Source: JAWLHU01 sp049325315
Lineage (GTDB): Bacteria > Bacillota > Sulfobacillia > Symbiobacteriales > Symbiobacteriaceae
DNA: 64,000 bases
NCBI GenBank assembly: GCA_049325315.1
Contig: JBMONB010000048.1
Span: 1-64,000 of the forward strand
Reading direction: 5' to 3'
The translations under genes were made by a program, and so were the position numbers. Positions 25,221-34,073 of this stretch are shown in pieces. Position 1 is the first letter of the stretch. Each line of letters begins with the position of its first letter. The notes below the pieces were generated by a model that made no database searches, had not been told where the DNA came from, and saw nothing but the letters and a program-made list of their open reading frames with translations.

Positions 25221-25262
25221 AGCACGGGCTGGCCGGCGCTCCTGCGCCGACCAGCCCGTGCT
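25221..25262 (-). terminator. terminator of the response-regulator gene
   Basis: Perfect 12-bp outer arms AGCACGGGCTGG/CCAGCCCGTGCT plus inner GGCG/CGCC, 7 bp past the stop codon. Confidence 0.8.
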
Positions 25263-25268
25263 GTGTGC

Positions 25269-25922
25269 CTATAGATACCCCTTTTGTCGGGCTGCCTCCA
25301 GAGCAGCCATTCGGTTATGCACCCGGAGCTTGTGGAAGAGCCGAGTCAGAGCGTTGCGCACCGTCTTCTCGCTCAGAAAGAGCCCCTGGGCAATCTCCTG
25401 GTTCGTCTCCCCTCGGGCAATTCGCATCAGCAGGGCGTACTCCCGCTCTGTCAAGCCGTGTTCCCCTGGGCCGATCGTCATCTCCAGCAAATCGGCCGCC
25501 AGAGCGTGGTGTACGTAGCGCTGTCCCCTCAGCACCCTGCGCAGGGCTTCCTCCAGTTCACCCGGTGAGGCTGTCCGGGGCAGATACCCCCGGGCGCCCC
25601 GCCCCAGGGCTGCCCGTACATAGGCCCACCCGGTCTGCCGGCTGACAACGACCACGGCTGGCGGCTGTGGCAGTTCGTGCAGCGTCTCAATAAACTCCAG
25701 CCCATCTTCCACCGGCAAGTCCAGTTCAGCGAGCACCAGGTTGGGCGCAGCCGCTTCCACCCGCTCCATCGCTTCTGTAACCGATGCCGCTGGCGGCATG
25801 ACGCACAGCCCCGGAAACTCCCGCAGCAGGCGGGAGAGCCCCTCCCTGCAGAGGGCGTCCGGCTGGACAACCAGGGTCCGCGCCTCGGGTGCCTGGCATT
25901 CGACTAGTGCAGCGACCCCCAT
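25269..25922 (-). CDS. NarL/LuxR-type response regulator with Glu at the phospho-acceptor position
   Basis: A 217-residue two-domain regulator. The receiver-like domain (about 15-130) has LVLAELDLPVEDGLEFI, where the usual phosphorylatable Asp (as in LLDLxMP) is Glu. The Lys-bearing loop is also changed (GARGYLPRTASPGELEEAL retains the receiver's final helix). The C-terminal HTH is a full LuxR/NarL type: LTEREYALLMRIARGETNQEIAQGLFLSEKTVRNALTRLFHKLRV. No histidine kinase is adjacent. Position directly before the sulfur cluster, same strand, suggests it regulates that cluster, perhaps constitutively or through another signal. ATG at 25922 follows AGGGGGGAAAGCG. Confidence 0.85.
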   Translation of the reverse strand: MGVAALVECQAPEARTLVVQPDALCREGLSRLLREFPGLCVMPPAASVTEAMERVEAAAPNLVLAELDLPVEDGLEFIETLHELPQPPAVVVVSRQTGWAYVRAALGRGARGYLPRTASPGELEEALRRVLRGQRYVHHALAADLLEMTIGPGEHGLTEREYALLMRIARGETNQEIAQGLFLSEKTVRNALTRLFHKLRVHNRMAALEAARQKGYL

Positions 25923-25954
25923 CGCTTTCCCCCCCTACTTATTCCTCTACTTAT

Positions 25955-25983
25955 ATCATAATGTTACCGCAAGATTCTGTCCA
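25955..25983 (-). promoter_or_regulatory. promoter of the response-regulator gene
   Basis: Minus-strand TGGACA (25978-25983) and TATGAT (25955-25960) are exactly 17 bp apart, 33 bp upstream of the ATG. The -35 lies in one unit of the tandem repeat listed next. Confidence 0.55.
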
Positions 25984-26008
25984 CACCTTCCTCTGTCCAC
26001 ACCTTCCG
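25977..26008 (-). repeat. tandem 16-bp repeat at the regulator promoter
   Basis: Two adjacent 16-bp units (25977-25992, 25993-26008), 15/16 identical, each reading AGGTGTGGACAG on the minus strand. One unit contains the -35 hexamer, the other sits directly upstream, so it may be a regulator-binding site. Confidence 0.55.
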
Positions 26009-26122
26009 CATACGCCTCAGGTGTATCCAGGGGCGAGGCAGCCCCCCCGGCGAGTCGACCAGGGTGCCGTGGACTTCCCCATCAGTCTAGCGCATAGGAT
26101 AATTATTCCCGTCTCACGACAA

Positions 26123-26155
26123 CAGGGGTGGAGCCCAGAACGGCTGCCACCCCTG
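26123..26155 (-). terminator. hairpin after the quinone oxidoreductase gene
   Basis: Arms CAGGGGTGG and CCACCCCTG, 11 bp past the stop, without a clear T-run. Confidence 0.45.
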
Positions 26156-26165
26156 CCTGTAGATC

Positions 26166-27161
26166 TTATGCGTTTACATCTACGACCAACCGCCCCCGGA
26201 CCTGCCCTCGCACGATCTCTTCCCCTTTGGACAGAACCTGTTCCAGGCCGATCACATCGGTGATCTGTTCCAGCAGGTTCTGAGGCAGGTCCTGAGTAAG
26301 GCGCTCCCAGGCCGCCAACCGGCGCTCCTGAGGGCACATGACCGAATCGATACCCAACAGGTTCACACCCCGCAAAATGAAGGGCATGACCGTCGTGTTC
26401 AGTTGGTGGCCACCGGCCAGGCCGCACGAGGCGACACTGCACTCCCGCATCATGCCGCTCAGCAGCGTCGACAGCGTCTGGCCGCCCACGGAATCCACCG
26501 CTCCGCCCCAGCGTGCGCGCTCCAGAGGCCGGGGAGTGGCGTCGCTCAGGAGACTCCGGTCCATGATCTCCCTGGCACCCAGGCTGCGTAGGAACTCATG
26601 GGACTCCGGGCGACCGGTCGAGGCCACCACGTTATGGCCTAGTTTGGCCAAGAGCGCAACCGCAACGCTCCCCACGCCGCCGGAGGCGCCGGTGACCAGG
26701 ATCTCGGGCCCCGGGGTGAGCCCGTTCCGCTCGAGCGCCATGACCGCCAGCATGGCGGTAAACCCGGCCGTGCCAATCGCCATTGCCTGGCGCAGTGTCA
26801 GGCCGCTGGGCAGGGGCACCAACCACTCGGAACGAACGCGGGCAAACTGCGCATACCCGCCCCAATGCTCCTCGCCCACGCCCCAACCGGTCAGAACCAC
26901 CTGGTCTCCCGGCCGAAAGGCCGGCGAGGCCGATTCCTCCACGGTGCCCGCCAGGTCGATGCCGGGCACCATTGGGAACTTCCGAAGAACCTTTCCCTTG
27001 CCGGTAACCGCCAGTCCATCTTTGTAGTTCAGACTGGAGTAGGCCACCCGCACCAGCACATCACCCTCGGGCAGGTCCCCCAACCCAAGCGTCCGGATCC
27101 CGGCCTGCATCTTCCCCTCCACCTGGTCCACAACTAGCGCCCGAAACTCTCGCACGGTCAT
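26166..27161 (-). CDS. YhdH/YhfP-family (AcuI-type) NADPH quinone or enoyl reductase
   Basis: A 331-residue medium-chain dehydrogenase/reductase lacking zinc ligands, as in the YhdH/AcuI group. N-terminal VAYSSLNYKDGLAVTGKGKV and FPMVPGIDLAGTV; Rossmann motif VTGASGGVGSVAVALLAKLG (about 150-170); STGRPESHEFLRSLGA; C-terminal GVNLLGIDSV and GRLVVDV. Characterised AcuI enzymes reduce acryloyl-CoA, others are simply quinone reductases. ATG at 27161 has AGTGGAGGTGCGAGC upstream. Monocistronic. The real substrate is not evident. Confidence 0.88.
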   Translation of the reverse strand: MTVREFRALVVDQVEGKMQAGIRTLGLGDLPEGDVLVRVAYSSLNYKDGLAVTGKGKVLRKFPMVPGIDLAGTVEESASPAFRPGDQVVLTGWGVGEEHWGGYAQFARVRSEWLVPLPSGLTLRQAMAIGTAGFTAMLAVMALERNGLTPGPEILVTGASGGVGSVAVALLAKLGHNVVASTGRPESHEFLRSLGAREIMDRSLLSDATPRPLERARWGGAVDSVGGQTLSTLLSGMMRECSVASCGLAGGHQLNTTVMPFILRGVNLLGIDSVMCPQERRLAAWERLTQDLPQNLLEQITDVIGLEQVLSKGEEIVRGQVRGRLVVDVNA

Positions 27162-27494
27162 GATGCTCGCACCTCCACTAGGGATTTCTCTGCGCTCCTG
27201 CATGTCAGTGGCATGGCGCGGGTCTCCCGCGGGAGCCCATGTAGAGCGAATCTAAAGCGAGTAGGGAATGCGATGAATCAATCCTATGGCATGCCGACCG
27301 GGATGTCTAGCTTCCCTTCCGATCCATTGCCCTCACCCTTCGGCGTGTATTGGAATAGACCGAAAGGATCGAGGGGAAGGTTTTACGATGACCTACCGTC
27401 TGGTAGGAAACGGTTAGGGGACGAAGAATTTGTGCTGACGGCGGAGGTGTCTTTACGTTCCGCCCCCCTGGTTCAACCTGGTGAGTTCCAATCG
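27162..27494. other. gene-free interval
   Basis: No reading frame here resembles a protein or has a convincing ribosome binding site; open frames are short and overlap each other. It should hold the promoter of the quinone-reductase gene. No tRNA or riboswitch was recognised. Confidence 0.4.
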
Positions 27495-27551
27495 AAAGGC
27501 GAATGCCAGGAACCCCACCGGGTCAGGTGGTCTGTTCTTGGTATTCGCCTT
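27495..27551 (-). terminator. long hairpin downstream of the nucleotidyltransferase gene
   Basis: Outer arms AAGGCGAATGCCAGGAA and TTCTTGGTATTCGCCTT pair over about 17 positions with few mismatches; an inner CCACC/GGTGG pair lies in the loop. 53 bp beyond the stop codon, probably the terminator. Confidence 0.6.
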
Positions 27552-27604
27552 CGCTGTTGTCGCCCATTGTCAACAGGGGGAAACCACTGCCCCACCGAGG
27601 CTCA

Positions 27605-28390
27605 TCACCAGTCGGCCAGAGGGGTGGCTCCCCGCCGCCAGGGCCATTCAACGTCATGCATGAAGCGTGCGGCCCATCCCTCCGGAGGTGCGGGCCAGTC
27701 GGTGAAGCCCAGAATGCAGTCGCAGAAACGATTGGCAGTCTCCCGGCACGGGTTCGCCAGCAGTTCATCGATCCGTTCCATCAGGCCCTGGGGCTTGAGC
27801 GGCGCTTCGCTGAGTGCCTTCAAGAGCCACTTGTGGTAGGGGTAGAGGATCCGATTGTGGGCCAGAATCATGCGTCCCCCATACAGGACCAGATCCGACG
27901 CCACGTGCATCCGGAGGTAACGGTTGTCTCGCTTGTCCGCTTCACCCATATACCAGCGCATGGCCAGCACCTGGGCGTGGAAGGACTCCAGGCGACTCTT
28001 CTGTTCCCTTTGCGGGTACACCGGAATGGCAGACAGTGTCTCCTGCAACCCCGGTATGCGGGAGTAGGCGAGCATGGCCCCTACGAACGCCGCCCGCGCC
28101 GGTTCGCTGCCGCGCTCTGCTACATCGTGCAAGAACGCCATGTCGACAACCTTCCCGTCCACATATCCGCCCGGATAGTCGCACACATCTGTGGCCAGGT
28201 AGTGAAAGTCACCGGATGGGGAGCGCCGGGCATACTCCTCGGCGGTAGCCACGAGGATGATGTCGAGGTCGGAGTCCTCCTTATCCCACCCCCGGGCCAC
28301 AGAACCACCGACGATCAGGGCTGGAAACCGCGGGTCCTCAGCGAACTGTTGAACCAGGCGTTCTACGGTGCGACGATGATGCTCACGCAT
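27605..28390 (-). CDS. nucleotidyltransferase-fold protein (aminoglycoside-type)
   Basis: A 261-residue protein. The Pol-beta-type nucleotidyltransferase signature GGSVARGWDKEDSDLDIIL is at residues 28-46 (G-S-x9-D-x-D metal site), with a third Asp likely in VVDMAFLHD. The remaining two-thirds is helical, as in aminoglycoside or lincosamide nucleotidyltransferases and MNT-type proteins. No HEPN partner gene is adjacent, so a toxin-antitoxin pair is not supported. ATG at 28390 has GGAAGGGGACTACACC upstream; the frame extends to 28594 without a site. Substrate unknown. Confidence 0.75.
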   Translation of the reverse strand: MREHHRRTVERLVQQFAEDPRFPALIVGGSVARGWDKEDSDLDIILVATAEEYARRSPSGDFHYLATDVCDYPGGYVDGKVVDMAFLHDVAERGSEPARAAFVGAMLAYSRIPGLQETLSAIPVYPQREQKSRLESFHAQVLAMRWYMGEADKRDNRYLRMHVASDLVLYGGRMILAHNRILYPYHKWLLKALSEAPLKPQGLMERIDELLANPCRETANRFCDCILGFTDWPAPPEGWAARFMHDVEWPWRRGATPLADW

Positions 28391-28636
28391 GGTGTAGTCC
28401 CCTTCCAGGTCGGTTGGTGCGAGTGGTTGTGTGACGACTCCACCGATTTTGACGTCTGTGGGTGAATCTCCTACACGGTCACTCCTCCAGTCTGTCGCGA
28501 CGGCATAAGCTCCCAGTGCCGCCCGATTCGGAAAGGGGCCCTGTCGTGGCCCTCTCGGCGTTCGCCAGCAGGGCCTCCGCCTTGACCAGGCCATGGTTTT
28601 CTCCCTGGCAGCCGCCTGGTTGCTGGCGCGCAGAAG

Positions 28637-28663
28637 AGGCCCTTCCCGACGGGAAGGACCTCA
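28637..28663 (-). terminator. terminator of selO
   Basis: Arms GAGG-CCTTCCC and GGGAAGG-CCTC with a GTC loop on the minus strand, then TTCTG; 3 bp past the (frameshifted) selO stop. Confidence 0.7.
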
Positions 28664-28666
28664 GGG

Positions 28667-30141
<1,475 letters not shown>

Positions 30142-30527
30142 TCTCTGTTTCGGCCCCTTTTCTTTCGCTGTGATGTCTAACCTCAGAGTCTTATCCCACC
30201 GAAGACACTCCCCTTTAGTGTTCACCAGCGCCAATGACCATTACTCGTGTCACATCTATGATACCTTTTTAATCCAACAGTTTAATAAAAAATTCTCCGT
30301 CGAGGAGCTTCGCGGAATCGTCAGCGGCCAGCGGCAAACCTGCCCCTCAGGGAACGGCTCAACGGAGTAGGATAAACGGAAGACCGCGACTTCTACACCG
30401 TGTTTGCTATCGCGCGGGCGCCCCCGCCGCACAGAAATCAGTAGCGTCCGCCATCGCCAACTGGACACCCACGTGCACTCATATTATTGTAAGATTGACG
30501 TCTATCGAAGCACTAGGGGGGCACAAC
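30142..30527. other. gene-free interval between selO and the MerR/B12 gene
   Basis: No credible gene. It holds the probable selO promoter at 30258-30285 and the leader of the rightward MerR/B12 gene. The left half is markedly AT-rich. I found no TGGACA-type paired boxes like those further right. Confidence 0.4.
30258..30285 (-). promoter_or_regulatory. putative selO promoter
   Basis: Minus-strand TTAAAC and TATCAT 16 bp apart in an AT-rich stretch, 117 bp upstream of the selO ATG. Confidence 0.35.
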
Positions 30528-31466
30528 TTGGCCAAGGACCGCCTGTACACCGTAAAAGAGGTTGCCCAGTTGGTCGGAATCCCCACGGCAACGCTTCGCA
30601 AATGGGAACAGCGTTATCAGGTGGTATCGCCCATTCGCATGCCGAACGGTTACCGGCTGTTCACGCCGCGGGACCTACAGGTAGTGCGATGGGTTTACGC
30701 CCGTGTCCAGGAAGGTACTCCCATCAGCCTGGCCGTTGAGGCCGCCCATGAGCGGCTCAGAACCGGATGGTCAGAGACAACGGAGATGCCGACGGATAGC
30801 CCCAATTCCCTCCCTGCGGAGCATCAGATCTCAGGCACCTACTGCAGCCGTCTGATCAGGCACCTGACAGCAATTGAAGAGCAGAAGGCCCGTGGAGTGC
30901 TTGATGAAGCCTTTGCGGTTCTCCAGGTGGAACAGGTGCTGAGCGGCGTACTCGAACCGGTCTTGCACGAGATTGGGCGACTGTGGGAGGAGCAGGCTAT
31001 CTCCGAGTACCAGGAGCACTTCTCCAGCGTGACGATCCGAGACCGGTTGGCGGCGTTTCGTGCCCTCCTTCCCCCCGGTACGGGCAGTCACCTGATCACC
31101 GCCACCCTGCCCGGTGAGCTTCACGAGATCGGCATTCTCATCGTGACCATTCTGGCGCTCCGTCGTGGCTTCCGGATCACCCACCTGAGCGGATCTCCTT
31201 CGCCCTCGGGTCTGAACCGTGCCGTGATCGAACTGCACCCCGAGGCCGTCCTCCTGAGTGTTACGACCCGGTCCAATCTGGAATCCGGGTTGGACACCCT
31301 GCGGAGCCTAGCAGATCAGGCCGCCGGTCTCCCGAAACCGCCTCGCATTGTAGTGGGTGGGCAAGGAGTCCAACAGGCAGACCATTTGCCAGAGATTCCT
31401 GGGGTCATCTTCACACAGCAGTCCGCGACCGAGTTTCTCGACGAGCTCTTGAAGACCAGGGCCTGA
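30528..31466 (+). CDS. CarH/LitR-type B12-binding MerR-family regulator (paralogue 1)
   Basis: A 312-residue light/B12-type repressor. MerR HTH at 1-70 (YTVKEVAQLVGIPTATLRKWEQRYQVVSP...GYRLFTPRD), a four-helix B12-capping module (about 100-185) with LWEEQAISEYQEHFSS (the Trp and the Glu-His pair of CarH), and a Rossmann cobalamin domain with GELHEIG (ExHxxG lower-ligand His) and VVGGQGV. Adenosyl-B12 would hold a DNA-binding tetramer that light disrupts. The TTG at 30528 has TAGGGGGGCACAAC upstream and gives the same length as paralogue 2. It is separated from the ABC genes by a bidirectional terminator. Confidence 0.9.
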   Translation: MAKDRLYTVKEVAQLVGIPTATLRKWEQRYQVVSPIRMPNGYRLFTPRDLQVVRWVYARVQEGTPISLAVEAAHERLRTGWSETTEMPTDSPNSLPAEHQISGTYCSRLIRHLTAIEEQKARGVLDEAFAVLQVEQVLSGVLEPVLHEIGRLWEEQAISEYQEHFSSVTIRDRLAAFRALLPPGTGSHLITATLPGELHEIGILIVTILALRRGFRITHLSGSPSPSGLNRAVIELHPEAVLLSVTTRSNLESGLDTLRSLADQAAGLPKPPRIVVGGQGVQQADHLPEIPGVIFTQQSATEFLDELLKTRA

Positions 31467-31490
31467 CCAACGTCATGCACTCAACAGCAG

Positions 31491-31530
31491 CGCCCCCCGA
31501 GCCCAGCGTTTTCGCCAGGCTCAGGGGGCG
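31491..31530. terminator. bidirectional terminator
   Basis: Arms CGCCCCCCGAGCC-GCG and CGC-GGCTCAGGGGGCG around TTTT, followed by TTTTCGC, between the convergent regulator and ABC ATPase genes. Confidence 0.85.
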
Positions 31531-31541
31531 TTTTCGCATGG

Positions 31542-32252
31542 TCAGATCGCTTTCACTTCGCTGGCGGCACGTATGTCCGCCTTGATTCGACCATCCACCA
31601 AGGTGATAATCCGCTCGCACTGAGCCGCAAGGCGCTGGTCATGCGTGATGATCAGGCAGGTCATGCCCTCTTCGCGATTGATGCGCCGCAGCAGCGCAAA
31701 GATGCTGTCTGCTGTCTCCACATCAAGATTGCCCGTCGGCTCGTCGGCCAGCAGCAAGGGCGGGTTGTACATCAGAGCACGGGCTATGGAGACCCGCTGC
31801 TGCTGACCGCCAGACAGGTCGGTCACCTTGGCGTCAGCCTTGGCTTGAAGACCCACTCGCTCAAGCAATTCCATCGCTCGCCCGCGGATCGCCGCAGTGG
31901 GTCGGTTGCCGTCAGCTAGAACAGGCATCATGACGTTCTCCAAAGCGGTAAACGCCGGCATGAGGTGGTGGAACTGAAAGACAAAGCCGATCTTCCGCCC
32001 CCGATACTGGGTCAGGGCGGCGTCATTCAGGCGTCCGGTATCCTGCCCGGACAGTTCGATCCGGCCATCGGTAGGTCGGTCAAGCAGACCAACCAGATTG
32101 AACAGCGTGCTTTTGCCTGAGCCCGATGGTCCGGTGATGGCGACAAACTCTCCCGGCTCTACCACCAGATCCAAACCATTCAGGACCTTGGTGACTACCT
32201 TGGAGCCATACGTCTTCGTAACACCCGATAGCCTAAGAATTGCCCTATCCAT
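31542..32252 (-). CDS. ABC transporter ATP-binding protein (LolD/MacB type)
   Basis: A 236-residue ABC ATPase. Walker A GPSGSGKST (about 41-49), Q-loop in FVFQFHHLMP, signature LSGGQQQRVSIARAL, Walker B LLLADEPTGNLD and H-loop LIITHDQRL. The FxxQxHxLxPxxTxxENV pattern and the partner permease place it in the LolD/MacB/FtsE-like group, which drives mechanotransmission rather than simple import. It overlaps the 3' end of the permease gene by 8 bp, so the two are translationally coupled. Substrate unknown. Confidence 0.92.
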   Translation of the reverse strand: MDRAILRLSGVTKTYGSKVVTKVLNGLDLVVEPGEFVAITGPSGSGKSTLFNLVGLLDRPTDGRIELSGQDTGRLNDAALTQYRGRKIGFVFQFHHLMPAFTALENVMMPVLADGNRPTAAIRGRAMELLERVGLQAKADAKVTDLSGGQQQRVSIARALMYNPPLLLADEPTGNLDVETADSIFALLRRINREEGMTCLIITHDQRLAAQCERIITLVDGRIKADIRAASEVKAI

Positions 32253-33399
32253 AGCGTATCACCGTCGCTGGTTGAAGTTTGGCGGCTCTGCGAGCGGGGG
32301 CCACAGCTGCCAGGAGTCCGACTCCTGTCGCAATCAGTGCGGAACGAATGAACAGCGTGCTAGACAGGTCAAAGGAGAAGAGGGGAGCGCCATCGGGCCC
32401 CGTCACCAGGGTGGTGAACAGGTTCGACAATCCTACACCCATCAGGCATCCAAGCACTGATCCGGCTATGCCGAGCAGTCCACCCTGGATCAAGAAGATC
32501 CGCAGCACTCTGCTGGTAGAGGTCCCTATGGCCTTTAGGATGCCGATCTCCCTCGACTTCTGGACTACAGAGACCACCAGGACGCTGGCAATGCCAAGCG
32601 CCACGGACATAATGATAAAGAACTGAATGGTATAGCTCGAGCTACTCTGAGAGCGCAGACCTGTGAGCAGCTGTGCGTTGGCCTGCGACCAGGCTTCGGC
32701 TGTCAGTCCCGAACGCTCTGCGACATCCGCACCAATCGCTTCCGCTGCGAATATGTCGGCCACTTTCAGATGGATCGCAGAGATCTGACCGGTCCGGTCA
32801 AAGAGGCCTTGCGCCTCCTCCAGCGGGAGAAGCGCCCAGCGCCGGTTCACCTCCTTGTTGCCAAGGTCAAGGAGGGCGGTCACCTTATACCGGGCCGAAG
32901 CGCCATCGGCGGTGCGGAGTTCGACAGTGTCCCCCACGGCTATGCCAAGCTCGGCGGCCAACTCCGTACCGATGATGGTCTCGGCTCCTTCCACCCGGAA
33001 GGTTCCTGCCTTCAGCTTGCCGGCGACATCGATGACCTGGTTGAAGCGGGCCGGCACGATTCCCTGCACAGTGACCGGCCGGGTGCTGTCGCCCGCCAAA
33101 GCGAAGGCTGGCGCCGACAGCACGGGGGAGACAGCGGTTACACCTGGCGTTCCGGCTACATCCTCTTCAAGAGCCTCGTTACGGAGAAAGCCATCTGTCG
33201 AGTCAGGTCCTCCGGCACGCAGCGTGATATGGGGCTGCGAACCGAGTGTCTGGTCGATCAGACTGCGCTGCAGGCCATCGATCAAACCGGATAGGAAGAC
33301 TGTTACCGCCACACCGACCGCAACCCCACCGAGGATCAGCCCCGTTTGGATGCGTCCCTCCCTGAGAAGTCGTAAGGCAACAAACCACTCGAACCACAC
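32245..33399 (-). CDS. FtsX-like ABC transporter permease (MacB/LolE type)
   Basis: A 384-residue permease with an N-terminal TM helix (LILGGVAVGVAVTVFLSGLI, ~20-39), a large extracytoplasmic MacB-like domain (about 45-260) and three C-terminal TM helices in the FtsX arrangement (IQFFIIMSVALGIASVLVVSVVQKSREIGILKAIG, IFLIQGGLLGIAGSVLGCLMG and a final helix near 355-375). GTG at 33399 has AAGGAGGTGACCGGTC upstream. Its promoter is one of three in this region with a TGGACA -35 box inside CarH-like repeats, so the transporter probably belongs to the same regulon as the carotenoid genes. Cargo (lipid, carotenoid or peptide) unknown. Confidence 0.9.
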   Translation of the reverse strand: MWFEWFVALRLLREGRIQTGLILGGVAVGVAVTVFLSGLIDGLQRSLIDQTLGSQPHITLRAGGPDSTDGFLRNEALEEDVAGTPGVTAVSPVLSAPAFALAGDSTRPVTVQGIVPARFNQVIDVAGKLKAGTFRVEGAETIIGTELAAELGIAVGDTVELRTADGASARYKVTALLDLGNKEVNRRWALLPLEEAQGLFDRTGQISAIHLKVADIFAAEAIGADVAERSGLTAEAWSQANAQLLTGLRSQSSSSYTIQFFIIMSVALGIASVLVVSVVQKSREIGILKAIGTSTSRVLRIFLIQGGLLGIAGSVLGCLMGVGLSNLFTTLVTGPDGAPLFSFDLSSTLFIRSALIATGVGLLAAVAPARRAAKLQPATVIRYG

Positions 33400-33421
33400 G
33401 ACCGGTCACCTCCTTGTGGAA

Positions 33422-33450
33422 ACGATAGCACAGTTGGATTCGGTTGTCCA
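33422..33450 (-). promoter_or_regulatory. leftward promoter of the ABC transporter operon
   Basis: Minus-strand TGGACA (33445-33450), 17 bp, TATCGT (33422-33427), 23 bp before the permease start. The -35 hexamer is the outermost box of the shared operator. Confidence 0.6.
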
Positions 33451-33486
33451 GTCTTTGTCCATACTTTTTGGGACAATCTATGGACA
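33445..33486. promoter_or_regulatory. CarH-type divergent operator
   Basis: Four boxes: TGTCCA at 33445 and 33456 (11 bp apart), then in the opposite sense GGGACA at 33470 and TGGACA at 33481 (11 bp apart). Characterised CarH operators consist of 11-bp repeats with a TnnACA core that overlap the -35 element; TGGACA fits that core. The outer boxes are the -35 elements of the two divergent promoters. Confidence 0.65.
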
Positions 33487-33509
33487 AGCTTGGGTCTGAT
33501 GCGTAGAAT
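33481..33509 (+). promoter_or_regulatory. rightward promoter of the redoxin-regulator operon
   Basis: TGGACA (33481-33486), exactly 17 bp, TAGAAT (33504-33509), 37 bp before the redoxin ATG. Confidence 0.65.
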
Positions 33510-33545
33510 GGAACCCAGAGATTCCCGAGGAGGGGTGAAGGATAC

Positions 33546-34073
33546 ATGATGGAGCGATTCGTTGTGCCTGAGGATGCGAAACCCTTTCCCCCCGTGGAAG
33601 TTACCGACCTTTACGGCGACCGGCTGACTCTGCCCCATGGTACGGGGGAACGATCGACGCTCGTCGTCCTTCTGCGAGGATTCGTCTGACCCTTCTGTCG
33701 CAAGCAGTTGGTCCAACTGCGCAACGAAGCAGACGCCCTGGCCGCTCTGCAGGCTGAGGTCGTGGTCATCGGCCCTGACTCAGCCGACTCCTTCCGGCGG
33801 TTCTGGCTCGCCTACCGCATGCCATTCACCGGAGTTCCCGACCCCAGTGGAGCGATCTTGGAGTCGCTCGGTCAGGAGTCACACTGGTGGCAGCTCGGAC
33901 GGATGCCGTCCGCGCTTATCGTGGACAAGCGCGGGAATGTTCGCTGGGTGCACCGCGGCAACACCATGTGGGACCTGCCGGACATCGCCCTTATGAAAAC
34001 GGCGCTGAAGGCTCTCGCGGAAGACGGGGACGGGACATCGCGACTCGAGCGGGTGGAGGTGATCACATCTTGA
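33546..34073 (+). CDS. redoxin (AhpC/TSA-like) with in-frame UGA at the catalytic Cys: putative selenoprotein
   Basis: One continuous frame of 175 codons interrupted only by TGA at 33687-33689. Before it: MMERFVVPEDAKPFPPVEV...LVVLLRGFV. After it: PFCRKQLVQLRNEADAL, VVVIGPDSADSFRRFW, LGRMPSALIVDKRGNVRWVHRGNTM. Peroxiredoxin-like relatives have RGFWCPFCRxQL, so the UGA replaces the first Cys of the CxxC, giving Sec-Pro-Phe-Cys. Downstream, 33704-33720 forms a hairpin GCAGTT-GGTCC-AACTGC whose GGUC loop starts 23 nt after the U, like the bacterial SECIS of fdhF. ATG follows GAGGAGGGGTGAAGGATAC. The stop overlaps the next regulator gene. Likely a thiol peroxidase or oxidoreductase for photo-oxidative stress. 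selA/selB/selC are not in the window. Confidence 0.8.
33704..33720 (+). promoter_or_regulatory. SECIS-like hairpin
   Basis: GCAGTT / AACTGC stem around the loop GGTCC (33710-33714); the whole 17 nt is a near-perfect palindrome inside the coding sequence, 14 nt after the in-frame TGA. The apical GGU matches the SelB-contacting loop of the E. coli fdhF SECIS, within 2 nt of its distance from UGA. Confidence 0.65.

Noticed and set aside
27213..27839. 209-codon plus-strand open frame
   Set aside because: Overlaps the 3' end of the nucleotidyltransferase, contains a long hairpin and no recognisable domain.
27605..28390. HEPN-MNT toxin-antitoxin pair
   Set aside because: The nucleotidyltransferase has no HEPN partner next to it and is too long for a typical MNT antitoxin.
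30250..30270. A fourth rlmH-like repeat (CTATGATACC near the selO promoter)
   Set aside because: Only about 8 bases match and the flanks differ; likely chance in AT-rich promoter DNA.
33546..33689. Redoxin as a simple nonsense pseudogene
   Set aside because: The stop is UGA, lies exactly at the catalytic Cys, the rest of the frame is intact, and a SECIS-like hairpin follows. Not excluded until Sec genes are found.
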